DNA from: Strongylocentrotus droebachiensis
Taxonomy: Eukaryota; Echinodermata; Echinoidea; Camarodonta; Strongylocentrotidae
Direction of reading: 5' to 3'
Assembly: GCA_035222895.1 (NCBI GenBank)
Contig: JAVYIG010007231.1
Span: 41,254 to 105,253 of the forward strand
DNA: 64,000 bases
The notes beneath the pieces were generated by a model. It had not been told where the DNA came from, searched no databases, and was given only the letters and a program-made list of their open reading frames with translations. Within the stretch, counting starts at the first letter, position 1. The number at the start of each line of letters is the position of its first letter. The position numbers were made by a program, and so were the translations under genes. Shown here in pieces: positions 27,201 to 41,078 of the stretch.

Positions 27201-30200
27201 AGGGTATTTGTATAGTAGCTGCCGTATATAAATGGACATACCGTAAATCTCTGTGTATAGGGCGCACCCCTATTTTTGGGGCAAAGAAAAAAAAAGAAAA
27301 TCTTCTTTTTTTTGTACCTGTGTATAAGACACATCCCCGACTTTCAAATTTGCTTCGACGGGAAAAAGTGTGTCTCATACACGGAGATTTACGGTAGTAT
27401 CATTATTATCATTATTAAACCTACTACAAGTATATTATTGTGTGAAGTCACTTACTATGCTCGCCGACGCCGACCAGTGAACTGTTGGGAACAGTAGGGA
27501 GGGGTACCGCTAAGCCACTCGCTAAGCCAGCCGCTAAGCCACCCACCGATGAAGATGGGTTGTCCTGTCCCATTCCAACGGAGATACCGAAGGCACCGCC
27601 CTCCATGAACTTCTTGGAAGTTGTCAATTTGTGGGGGATGAGACCGACCATCTCTAGATCCTTGAGGTACATGCCAGGCTTCAGGTCCTGTGGTTTGGAA
27701 GTATGAAGATGGATTAGATGACTGCTTATGTAGCTCATTGTAAGGTTCATATGAGGCTCCCAATGGGCTTGAAGGCTTAAAGCCCGTCTGCACTAGTTTG
27801 GCCAGGAGGGATTAGACCTCCCTGCAAGGTCACTGGCAGGTGGTTATCTCATCAAATCAGCTCTCATCCTGGTATGTTTACACAAGAAAACATGTGGAAG
27901 CCTTGGAACGAGTTCAGAGGAGGGCAACACGACTGATTTTGAAACAAAGGCGCCAAGAAATGCCTTATCCACAACGTCTCCAAAACCTTGCATGGTTTAC
28001 CCTGGAATCAAGAAGGAAATATCTCTTGATTTCCTTCCTAATTAAAACTCTCTACGGTATCGTGTGGTGTGAAGCAGTGAATGAGAATGTAGCCATAAGA
28101 CCACGCCAGAGTGAACATACCATTTTATTCCAACACCTCAGGGCAAGAACCGAACGTCTTCACCAAACTGCAGTTCACAGATTTCCCATTATTTGGGAGA
28201 GTCTTCCCTCACATGTCAAAGACGAAATTGTTTCTGGAAATATTTCAAAGCTTCTCACTCTTCTTCGTCAGGAAATTTTCTCTGTTCTTTAAATTTCATT
28301 ACAATCTTTTCTATACCACCTAACAGCTGACATGATTTTGTTTAGTATACCCATCTGGCATTACTTTCACTTTCATTAGGTCATTCGGTTCTTGCCCTTG
28401 TCCTTACTCTATGTTATTAATGCAACTCATAATTTTATTTGTATAATTGCAAGGATATTCTTGATCTTGACATTCTTGATGTCATCTGGCATTACTTTCT
28501 TTACTTTCTTTTTCATTTGGTCATTCGATTCTGGTCTATGTCATACTCTGAACATGTAATTAATTTAACTCATAATTTTTATTTGTATAAATATAAGAAT
28601 ATTCTTGATCTCAATTATTATAGTCTCACTATGTATTTGTCTCCACAACTATTTAAGAATCATTGTCTAATAGTTTTTTTTTAATTAATTAATAATGAAA
28701 TCTGACTCTTTTTACAAATTAATTGAATTACTAAGTACAGTCAATGGCAGACAAATTAGATAATAATTATTGGTAAGTTTTGTCAATCTGTTTATAATTC
28801 AATCATATATTTGAATTATTATACATGTTTAAATGATCAGTTTGAATGTTATATTGCTTGAGACATTCATGTTATATTTATTACACCAAGTCTGTTGCCA
28901 GTTTCCAGTTATACACTGTTAATTTATATAATATGTTTTCTTTGGATTTTCTTATCCTGACCTGGATGGAGTTGAAGGGGTGTGGGAAGGAAGACCTGTG
29001 GGTCATGGTAATTTAGTTAACCTTTTCCAAACCCAGGCAGCCCCATCATCTCTGATTCAGGTCCTTTCTTTATCATGTATATATATATGTTCCTGTAATT
29101 GCTGTAATTTGCATATTACTCTGTGTTGTTCTTGTATTTTGAAATGCCGAATAAATAATAATAATAATAATATAAGAAAAAGAGCATCATGGGGGACCAA
29201 CAGGCACCGATTAGGCATTGTTTGCTATATAGAGGGAGCAAGTAGCTATAAGTAGTACAGTGGGGCTTTAAAAGAACTTGATAACACAGTGGATTCACTT
29301 TCAAGCAGCCTTCTTGGATGAGTGACTGATCTTTACAGAAGTTGGTAACGACAGGAAAGAAGCAACCAACAGAGAGGACCTTCACCCAACTTTACAAGTG
29401 GAACCACGGTGACGCGCTCCTCTATGAACATTTCAATCGGACATTATGGATGAAGGTGAATGCGTACGGGCGGGAAGGGATGACCCGGGATGTGATAACA
29501 CTGGGGAAAATGAACGAAGCACTTGCAGAAAAATGTGGGACTCAAGCTGAAAGGAGTGTGTCGACGTCAACCAATGTGTAAGGTTCATCTGAGCAATAAC
29601 TCACTTCAAACCAACAGTTGCAATTAAAAAAACATAAGTAAAAGTGAAAAAAGAACGTGTTTAGTGATGGAAAATATGAATACAAAGATTTTGTTACGGT
29701 CAGGTTTTCTGACATATAATATTATCTATCCTCTAACTGATTTCCTGAGTCCAATTTAGACTAGAACACCAAATATCAATGAGTATCTAAAGCCACCCTG
29801 TTTACTTTTTCACAGAATAGCTTATTTCTCGCTCTTTGATTGAGGAAGTGGATTGTTATTGCGGCATACCTTAGAATATGGTACAGTAATATAAGAGAAT
29901 GAGAATATCAATCTTGAGTTTGACAACTCATACCCATCCACTCTTTAGTTTGTTTCTAATATACGATTAATCTCCTTATAACTAAGGCATCATTCAGATG
30001 TGACACAATAAACCACAACGTTTTTATACGACGACATAAGTGTGAAATGTGTCACATTGCTGTATTTCCTAATACAGAGCCAAGTGAATACATGCAGGAC
30101 GTTTGCTGAGCGCAGTCCCCACTCATTTGCACGACAAAAAGCAGCAGCAGTTTAGCGTGTCGTATCTGAACAAGCCTAAAAGGTATAGACCAGTATTGGA

Positions 30201-33200
30201 AACGCCCCACTCTCAAAAAATGAAATGGAAGTTCTTATTACCAATCATGTGAAAGAATATGTTTTGAATAATACGTGATGATACAAATTTTGCTGGGAAA
30301 CCAGACTGGATAAATATATGGTAGTCCCATATACATCTTTCTGTGTACTGTGCTTGTAACTTTACGAAGGCTGGGCCAAATTTCTTATCATTTTGATGAT
30401 TCCAGAACCTTACAGTACACACTAATACTTATATGCTAGATGATCAAACTTTTCTAATCGATTCCACAGCAATTCTTTCACAATGCAATTGCATGACCAG
30501 AACTGGTCTATGGATGAACAGGAAGGTACCACTTACGTCCATAGTGACATTGAATGCCTTGCAGAGAACCTCTACTTCAAATTTGAGATTGAGTTTGAGG
30601 TTGGGCTCCTGGTGCAGCTCGCCCAGGACATTCAAGATAGCCATGGTCCAGGGGTTGGGAGGCTTGAAGATGCGGCTCTTCGTGCAGGATTCGATCACCT
30701 TGGCTACAAAGGGCACCACGTACAGCAGTTCAGCCTGGCCCTTGTGGTAGGCCTCAAGGATAAGGGCTTTCATATCAAGATCCTGTGGAAGTGAAAGAAA
30801 TGGATTAAGAATAACGATGATACAAGGATAAGGGCTTTCATATCAAGATCCTGTGGAAGTGGAAGAAATGGATTAAGATTAACGTTGATACAAGGATAAG
30901 GGCTTTCATATCAAGATCCTGTGGAAGTGGAAGAAATGGATTAAGAATAACGATGATACAAGGATAAGGGCTTTCATATCAAGATCCTGTGGAAGTGGAA
31001 GAAATGGATTAAGAATAACGATGATACAAGGATAAGGGCTTTCATATCAAGATCCTGTGGAAGTGGAAGAAATGGATTAAGATTATCGTTGATACAAGGA
31101 TAAGGGCTTTCATATCAAGATCCTGTGGAAGTGAAAGAAATGGATTAAGAATAACGATGATACAAGGATAAGGGCTTTCATATCAAGATCCTGTGGAAGT
31201 GGAAGAAATGGATTAAGAATAACGATGATACAAGGATAAGGGCTTTCATATCAAGATCCTGTGGAAGTGGAAGAAATGGATTAAGAATAACGATGATACA
31301 AGGATAAGGGCTTTCATATCAAGATCCTGTGGAAGTGGAAGAAATGGATTAAGATTATCGTTGATACAAGGATAAGGGCATTCATATCAAGATCCGGTAG
31401 AAGTGTGGGAAATGGATTAAGATTATTGTTGGTACAAAGATTAGGGCTTTCATATCAAGATCCGGTAGAAGTGTGGGAAATGGATTAAGATTATTGTTGG
31501 TACAAAGATTAGGGCATTCATATCAAGATCCGGTAGAAGTGTGGGAAATGGATTAAGATTATTGTTGGTACAAAGATTAGGGCATTCATATCAAGATCCG
31601 GTAGAAGTGTGGGAAATGGATTAAGATTATTGTTGGTACAAAGATTAGGGCATTCATATCAAGATCCGGTAGAAGTGTGGGAAATGGATTAAGATTATTG
31701 TTGGTACAAAGATTAGGGCTTTCATATCAAGATCCTGTGGAAGTGGAAGAAATGGATTAAGAATAACGATGATACAAGGATAAGGGCTTTCATATCAAGA
31801 TCCTGTGGAAGTGGAAGAAATGGATTAAGAATAACGATGATACAAGGATAAGGGCTTTCATATCAAGATCCTGTGGAAGTGGAAGAAATGGATTAAGAAT
31901 AACGATGATACAAGGATAAGGGCTTTCATATCAAGATCCTGTGGAAGTGGAAGAAATGGATTAAGATTATCGTTGATACAAGGATAAGGGCTTTCATATC
32001 AAGATCCTGTGGAAGTGAAAGAAATGGATAAAGAATAACGATGATACAAGGATAAGGGCTTTCATATCAAGATCCTGTGGAAGTGGAAGAAATGGATTAA
32101 GAATAACGATGATACAAGGATAAGGGCTTTCATATCAAGATCCTGTGGAAGTGGAAGAAATGGATTAAGAAAAACGATGATACAAGGATAAGGGCTTTCA
32201 TATCAAGATCCTGTGGAAGTGGAAGAAATGGATTAAGAATAACGATGATACAAGGATAAGGGCTTTCATATCAAGATCCTGTGGAAGTGGAAGAAATGGA
32301 TTAAGATTATCGTTGATACAAGGATAAGGGCTTTCATATCAAGATCCTGTGGAAGTGAAAGAAATGGATTAAGAATAACGATGATACAAGGATAAGGGCT
32401 TTCATATCAAGATCCTGTGGAAGTGGAAGAAATGGATTAAGAATAACGATGATACAAGGATAAGGGCTTTCATATCAAGATCCTGTGGAAGTGGAAAAAA
32501 TGGATTAAGAATAACGATGATACAAGGATTAGGGCTTTCATATCAAGATCCTGTGGAAGTGGAAGAAATGGATTAAGAATAACGATGATACAAGGATAAG
32601 GGCTTTCATATCAAGATCCTGTGGAAGTGGAAGAAATGGATTAAGAATAACGATGATACAAGGATAAGGGCTTTCATATCAAGATCCTGTTGAAGTGGAA
32701 AAAATGGATTTAGAATAACGATGATACAAGGATAAGGGCTTTCATATCAAGATCCTGTGGAAGTGGAAGAAATGGATTAAGATTATTGTTGGTACAAAGA
32801 TTAGGGCTTTCATATCAAGATCCTGTGGAAGTGGAAGAAATGGATTAAGATTATCGTTGATACAAGGATAAGGGCTTTGATATCAAGATCCTGTGGAAGT
32901 GGAAGAAATGGATTAATATTATTGTTGGTACAAAGATTAGGGCTTTCATATCAAGATCCTGTGGAAGTGGAAGAAATGGATTAAGATTATCGTTGATACA
33001 AGGATAAGGGCATTCATATCAAGATCCGGTAGAAGTGTGGGAAATGGATTAAGATTATTGTTGGTACAAAGATTAGGGCTTTCATATCGAGATCCTGTGG
33101 AAGTGGAAGAAATGGATTAAGCTTAATGTCGATACTAAACAGCAAAAAGTTGGAAGAGTACACTATGAGAGGCAGTCAAGAAGGAACCAAGAGACATTGT

Positions 33201-36200
33201 GTTTACAGGAGGCATGGATCAGAAATTTAAACCTATTCTACTTTATGGAAAAATGAACCATCTGTGAAAACTACAACAAAGATTGAAATTTATACTTAAA
33301 TTTGGCTCAAAATAAGTAACTTTTGCCCTGGCCCAAGATGTGCGCCATTTATCACAAATTAAGAAAATAAACATAGCACAAGCATGTAGAAAATAATGGA
33401 ATACTTAATACATATGGTGAAGAAAGAAAGCAGTAAGGTTGGTCTCAATGAGGATACCTGAGACATGACGTGATAGGAGAGGGTATTATCATGGAATGAA
33501 AGTCAGTAACCCCCTTGTAAGAGGGAAAATGCTGACTTCAATAAATGATGATGATGATCTATGGTATATAGTCAATATATCATAAACTAACAAATCTTCA
33601 TAGTATTCAAGATAAGAGGGGAAGTGCTGTCTTTAATGAAATGATGATGATGATCTATGGTACATAGTCGATATATCATGAACTAACCAATCTCCATTGG
33701 TTTCAAGATAATAAAATAACAGATACAATACGTCTGTAGGAGAACATTAAAAATGAGAGTATAGTTTGAAGATCTAAGGATATAAACTATGATTGTACTT
33801 ACCACTTGTAAAATGGGATGGTTCTTTGCTAATGTGAGTTTGCCTAACCAATGTCCAAGGTTCTTTAGGAGTGTCCTATCTGAGAAGTTGGAATCACTCT
33901 TGCTGGATGCTAGCAGCACCTGTAACAGATGAACAATAGAAGTTTGAAGTTGCATTCACTATGCGAAAGAATCTGTGATGGATAAATTTAACGGTGTAAC
34001 CAATAATCGGATCGGGGGCCGATCAGGTGAGATTGGATGATAAATTCTGATCGCCAATCAATGAAAAATGATCTGAAAATGACCGGAAGAACAAAAAAAG
34101 TTTTGGGCTATTAAATAATTTTAAAAACATGTCAACTGGGGTTATTTAGTCATTTGGAGTTGTTGTAGGCCATGTTTTTCGATATCAAGAGTTTTTTTCT
34201 TCAAAAACTGGTTAAAGTTATAGTTAAAGCAAACTGTTAACATTAACTTCTAAAGGAACCCAATTCACATTCCAACAACAGATCAGGAAAACAAGATGCA
34301 TTCTTGCGACAGATCCAAACATGATTCTTACCCCAATGTTCCTGTAGGTTTCTTTGAGCACCATGTCTGCTAGCTTATTGAGTTTGATCTGATCTACAAA
34401 GTTGGAGTAGAGTGTATGGAAGTTGGTCTCTATGCTAGCCCTCTTCAGGACCAGGTAGCGGGATATCCAATCCAGGTGTTCCTCTGAGCACAGCTCCTTC
34501 ATTTCTTCACACTGCAAAAATAACATTAATAATAATAAATAATAATATTCAGCTATTATATAGCGCTTAATACATCTTGGACGTCTCTAAGTGCTTTACA
34601 GATAGACTATTATCCCAGTCATTGGATTCACTGCTCCCCTGCACACACTCTCCACTCCCTGGGGAGCATTCCAGCCAGGCGTGACTTGACGCCCAAAAAC
34701 TGTTTGACCAACAATGACGGTTGCATCCTACCGGGTACCCATTTTAACACCTGGGTGGAGAGTAGCAAGTGTAGGTTAATATCTTGCCAAAGGATATTAG
34801 TGCCGTGTCGGGATTCGAACCCTCGACCTTCCCATCTCCAGTCAAGCGCCTTAAACCACTCGACCACGACACTCCCATGAAAAGAAGAACACACATGGCA
34901 TTAGCTACACATGCTCAAACCAATCTCACTGAATGCTTGACATGTAAACAAACCATCATAATTGTAATCCCTGCCTTTGGTGTCATAAAAAAACTCTTTC
35001 TTTCGTTCTTTGAAATGTTCTTGAGCTTTTGCTCTGGAGTGTTTTCCATAACACCGATGGTTCCACCAGGTCCATTGCATCCAATTACCATGAATCTCTG
35101 TGTATAAGACGCACTTTTATCCACAGGAAAAATTCAAAAGTCAGGGATGCATCTTAATGACAGGTACAGGACATTTTGAGTTGCCAATTTGTCTTGAGAT
35201 TTTCAAAGTTTTTCATGACGTCAAACATTAACAACTTTCTTATTAAATATCCAATTTTGCTCAAACTTGTTTTGATTGGTTTGTCTGATTTTTCTGCTTC
35301 TACTGAAATAAAAAAAAATTGGAGTGGACGTGCCTCTTAAGTTCCAAATGAATTTGGAGTTGAAGTTGATTTTCCTTCATGTTTTTTTTGGTAACAAAAC
35401 GACCGGAAGAAGCGCTGGTTTGAACCAAGGTATCATGATTAACCTACATCACTGTGGGTATAGATATATGGACTCACCTTTTGGACCAGGTTAACCTGAG
35501 AGAGGTTATTGAAGATGAAGAAGATCTTGTCTTGGACCTGTTCTGAGGGTTCTTTAATCTCCTCCGGGGGCGTGGCCACCAGGAGGGTGTCGATGTTGGT
35601 GGTATTAGCAATGGAAGGCTGAAATCAGACAGAAAGACGTTAATAGTAATCATAACAATGTGTTTTTTTTAGTTAATCAAGGGTAGGTTACCAGTATTAA
35701 GGTGACTCCTTAACATTGGTGAAGGTTGATGAAAAAACATGTGATTTTTGTATGAAATGTTACGTATCATATTTCTTCTACCACTTCTCAAATTCTCAAA
35801 CCACAAAGATATTTATGGTTTTCTTTGAAGGCGTCACTGTGCAGCACCCTCTTAACAGTAAATTATCCCAACCAAGCTTCACAGTAAAGTTTATCCCCAT
35901 GGAATAAATGTCATGCCAAATATACCAATGAAACAAGTACATTAAGTCACAATCTGAACATTTGAAACTTTCTTCATGACATTTCTTCAAAATCTTGGTG
36001 GCGTGGAAGCCATTAAGTACTTGTGCTGTTTACATATTTTCACATTGGGTGGACCAATGACTTAGAACATGATACTCCGATACGGTTCTGAAGAGTGGTG
36101 GCATCTTACAAGAGGTTAAAAACCAAATCAAATATATCTCCAGCATTTAAGCGGTTACTGAGTTTACATTTAGAACTGGGGGCTCTATTTTGAAAGCTAT

Positions 36201-39200
36201 GTTCTCTTTTGTATTATAGAAAAGGATACTAATAGTCTTACTTAAAATAATCCAGAACTAACACTTATCCCTTGTGCTTGAGCAGATATCTCTTTTAACT
36301 TCACACAAACACAGCCTGCTTTGTGCAAACTTTTACCAATGACTTGTCCAAATTTGGATTTGTTACGACAATTAACTTTTTTTCCCAATACCACCTGTAT
36401 GATAAAGAGTTGCAATTGATTTAAATCAATCGCAACTTAAACATAATCGCTTCGAAACTGTTGCGATTAATTTCAAGTTGGGAGTCATTTGACTCGATCG
36501 CAACCCTTTATAAGACAGGGCACTGGTGTTTATTTTTGTGAACTGTGTCTGACACCTTAAAATAATAATAATACTCATCAGTTTTTATATAGCGCTTATT
36601 AGAATCACTAAGCGCTTCCAAACTCGGGAGATTATTACCCAAGCTTTAGCTGTGCTGCCATTGCGGCGCTCTAGCATTTCAAAGAATTAATTCCTGCCAG
36701 GTACCCATTTACATCACCTGGGTTGAGTTTGGCAAATGTAGATCAATGTCTTGCCAAATAACAAGGAAAAAGAACTTATCTCACCTTAGGAGCTGCTTTG
36801 GCGATTGGCTTGATAGCTGAAACGGTGGTAGTTGCTGGTGTGGGCTTTGTTGTTGACAGTATGGATGATACTGTCGTTGTTATTGTTGCCGGTGTGGTTG
36901 TGGGTGTTGGTTGTGGTCTGCTTGTGACTGGAGGCTCCATAGATTGCTGACCGTAAGTCACATACTACAAAGAACAATCAAAGGGATAAAATGTGTTCAA
37001 TGGTCTATAATCCCGAACTTATCAGGCAAGATGATGTGGTCTGCCGAGAGCCAGGACATCCCTCTTGCTCTTCGTAGTAGATATTTCAAAAGCTCTCTCT
37101 CTCTCTTTCTATTTATATCTCTCTCTCAATTTCTCTATCTCTCTTGATATATAATCAAATAGTATTCTCTATGGGTCTCAACCGTTCATAATATAACACA
37201 TTTTGAATACTAAGTAGCTTTTTTCAAGGTCATATGTTCTTTAACTCCTTGGAGTTTCATTTAAGCTTATCTGTTTTGTCTCATGTAACATCAGTCTTTG
37301 ATAACTACGTTGACAGTTAAAGAGAAAAGCAATTACCTTACTCTCCCAAAATGAATGAAAGGCAAAAAAAATTGTATAGATCAGATTAAATTGATTAATT
37401 TTCCTCAAAGGCCGATTTGATTCATCATCTTCAGGTATTAAAAAAATTGAAAAAAAGAAGAAGTATTAATCAAAAATATAACAACTACCTCAATGAGATG
37501 CACTGGGAACTGTTTTGAAATTCAAATTTCCTCATATGCACATTTCCTCATCTTCAGGTCTTGTTTTATATACAATCAACAACAAAAACTATTTCAGTAT
37601 TAATTGAAAATAAAATGCTTACCTCAATGAGATGCTCTGGGAACTGTTTGAAGTGAGGTATGGAAGCAACATGGGTACAGTACTGGGCAAAGTCTTTGAG
37701 ACGTAGCTTGAACTTGTCCAGAGCTGCTATGCCAAACATGTACATCTTGCTGTTGTGGGGCTTTCTCAGGGCTTCTAGAACGTAGCGTAGAGCCATTCCC
37801 AGAGCCATAAATCTGCAAGATCAGAGAGGAAGAAGTCTATTCATCTATACACAATGGTCCTTCTGATGATTACACAAATTCACTTCAGAACAAAAAAAAA
37901 TCAGAAATGAATCAACAAAGTTTGTAAAAAATGAATAAATTATGATTTACAGCAATTTCATTTGAATTTTCTTTAGGGCCTGCTATCACCAGGACCCCCA
38001 TGCCACTCAAAGTTTTGGTAAATTGATCTGATGAACCTTTTAAAAGGAATCTCATTAGTAATATCCCTTGCAATCATGGACGATGCATTAAACTAGATTG
38101 ATCTTTGACTGCGCGCAGTAAAAAATGATGCCTCCGCCATAGAGCGATTTTACACACCAAAACAGAAGCAATTTTTAAAATTTAATTTTGGTTGTAATCC
38201 ATAAACAGGTTCTCAGAATATCTTGATTACAAGCTTTTTTTCATATACTTGTACGACCCTTTGATCTTTGACCTCATGACCCTCAAATCTAATCGGTTCA
38301 TTGGCTCAGCAAGATACATACATGACCCAAGTTTGGCGGGAATCCATAAATCCATCGAATGATAATTGAGGTAACGTGAGAACGGGACATACGTACGGAC
38401 GGATGGACAACCCAAAACTTAATGCCTCCGGCTACTTCCTCACGGAGGCATAAAAATGTTGGAGACAAGAAGCATTACTCACGTGACTAGTCCTTGCTCA
38501 ATGACCCCTCCAAACAGACAGGCAGTGATCAAGAGTTCTCTCTCTGGATACTGAGGAAAGAACTTGTACTCCTCAAACAGATTCCTCAGCATGCACATGA
38601 ACACCTCCTGGAATGTAAGCGAGGGACAGGGTGGTGGTGGTGACGATAACATGAAATTGATGAGACTATACAACAGAAATCAAAAGCTCTTAAAAAAACA
38701 TTTTACAAGAGAATCATAAGCAAGCACCTCCTGAAATTTTGCATTAAAGTGGGACTGCACTACCTGTAGTTACTTGCGCCCTCTAAATAGCGAACAATGC
38801 CTCAGTGGTACCGGTTTGTCCCCCATGATCCCCATTTTCTTATTTTAATTGAGAGCTGATTTGATGAGATAACCACCTGTCAGTGACCAGGCAAGGAGGT
38901 CTACTCCCTCCTGGCCAAACTAGTGCAGATAAGCTTTAAGTAAAGCCTGGAATAACAACCCCCCCAAAAAAATTGTCATTGTTCCTGGACACTCTTTGTG
39001 GCTTTGTTACAATAATGGTACAAAAGTCATATTGTCCTACAGTCATTATTACGCATTTCATTTTTTTCTTTTTAATTAGTTAGTAAGGGCTAAGCTACTT
39101 GCAGGTTCCAGGTAGAATTTTCAAGACGCCCTTCTTTGTCTCAAACCGCTTTCATCTGCCTTTGTCCATCTCCTAGTCCTTTCTATTCTTTTATGGAAGA

Positions 39201-41032
39201 AAAAAATAAAAAAAACACAATATCCTTTCACTTACCCTTTCCCTTGTGACTTGTGAATCCTTGAACTGTTTAAGCATCTGAAGAACATCATCGACAGACA
39301 TAATAGGGTTGGGCGGTTGGTTGTAGATCTGCTGGAAGTAGCTGTTGGCCTCTTCATCAATCTCTGGAGAGAAAGACTGGTTCAACTCTGGCCAGATATT
39401 GGATATATCACCTAAATATATATACAAAGGTAATGCCATGACTTAAAAACTGAAAGCAACTCGTTTGCCACACAGGAATTTGTGTACAAGAGAACAGGGC
39501 CCAATAGGCCATATTGCGTAATGTAATGCTACGGTCACAAAGGTTCGTACAAACGATAATTTCTTACGAATCTCCGTTTTTCAATTGTCTGAAAACAGTT
39601 TGTACGGCGTACGTAGCAGTTTGTAATGGCATTTGTGACAGAGGCTTTACCAAATGTAATGCATACATCTTTGGGAAGTACCTCAATACAAATAATTCAA
39701 TTCACCTGTTCTTTATTTATTTCAACAGTCAGAATACAAACTGCATAAAGTGTGTTGTTAGGTAGGGCAAGCCATGATATCTGTCCTACCTAACAACAAA
39801 TAGTGTATGCAATTCATATTCTGATTATTATGATACAATTATTTGTGTTAAAACAGGTGAATGGAATAATATGAATAGAGGCACTTCACAATGGAGTATG
39901 CCTTAAATTTGGTTACATTACGTAAATAGCATATCGATGGGAGGATTTCTTTGTGCAACACAAAGGCTTTGCAAAATTATCCATTTGCAGGGCCATGTAT
40001 TATAAAGCCTTTAGATTGATCGTAAGTCTGTGGCTCATCATGTATTGATCAAACTTGAGATCAATCAAAACTCTTTATAACACGTGGCCCTGTTCTTGAT
40101 TAGCTCCACGACAGCCCTTTTAACACTGGTATAGATTAATCTTGTACTTGAAACAGTTTTATAATCCATTAACATATATAGTTTTTGCCCTCTTGATATT
40201 TCTTTATGTGCAATATATACAAAATATAGTAGTTTATAGGAAAGAGCTGAATGAGAATAAATACTACAAACATAAGGAGTGAAAGCTTTGCCACATCACA
40301 TACAATCACAGCAAAAGGACCGGAGTGTTGGCTCAGTCAGTAGAGCGTACGCCTCGCAACCGGGAGGTCGTGGGTTTGAACCCCAGCCGCGTCATACCAA
40401 AAGACGTTAAAAGATGGGAGTTGTTGCTACATTGTTTGGCGTTTAACAATAAGGGATAGAGCAACATCGATCTGGCGCTGCTCAGTGGCTGCCGGGCTCA
40501 CGATCAATTGGGCAAAAAGAATTTCTGTTTCGGTTTAATAAAATTTGGAGCGGACTTAAAAAGATTATTATTATTATTATTTTGTCATATGCTACCTTTA
40601 AGTTGATTCAGATTTAGAAGACTGTGCTTTGCTTTTCCTCTGTGATCTGTTAACATTTATTGATTTTTATCTTTATTCATTTAAAATAAACTTTTACAAA
40701 TTTAACTGTCACACATCACATCTTTTTAGAGTTTTTTTGTTTTTCATAAAAAAGTGCCACAATTTGAACATTTAAAACTAAGTGACAACAATTTGTCAAT
40801 TTGAGTGCTACAATTTGGAACTGTACAATTGAGACATGCATCAGAGTACAAGACGACTTTTCTTGTCTCTTTTGAACAGTCTTTCTATACAGGTTTCACT
40901 GTATTACTACAAGGAATATTGCGATATATACCTGGTCTTATAGAACCTGCACCGCTTTTAGGAGGCTGGCTCATTGACGATTGACTGTTAGTGTGCAATG
41001 AAGATTCTGGTGTGGAGAGAGAAAGAAAGACA

Positions 41033-41078
<46 letters not shown>

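Noticed and set aside
27840-27866. Upstream start of the LINE ORF
   Set aside because: The first residues of this frame come from the interrupted MITE, not from the LINE.
30755-33135. CRISPR-like array
   Set aside because: Units are contiguous with no unique spacers, lie in an intron of a eukaryotic gene and derive from exon 25.
40318-40395. tRNA gene
   Set aside because: The tRNA-like head runs into a 190-bp body and (TTA)n tail, so it is better explained as a SINE.
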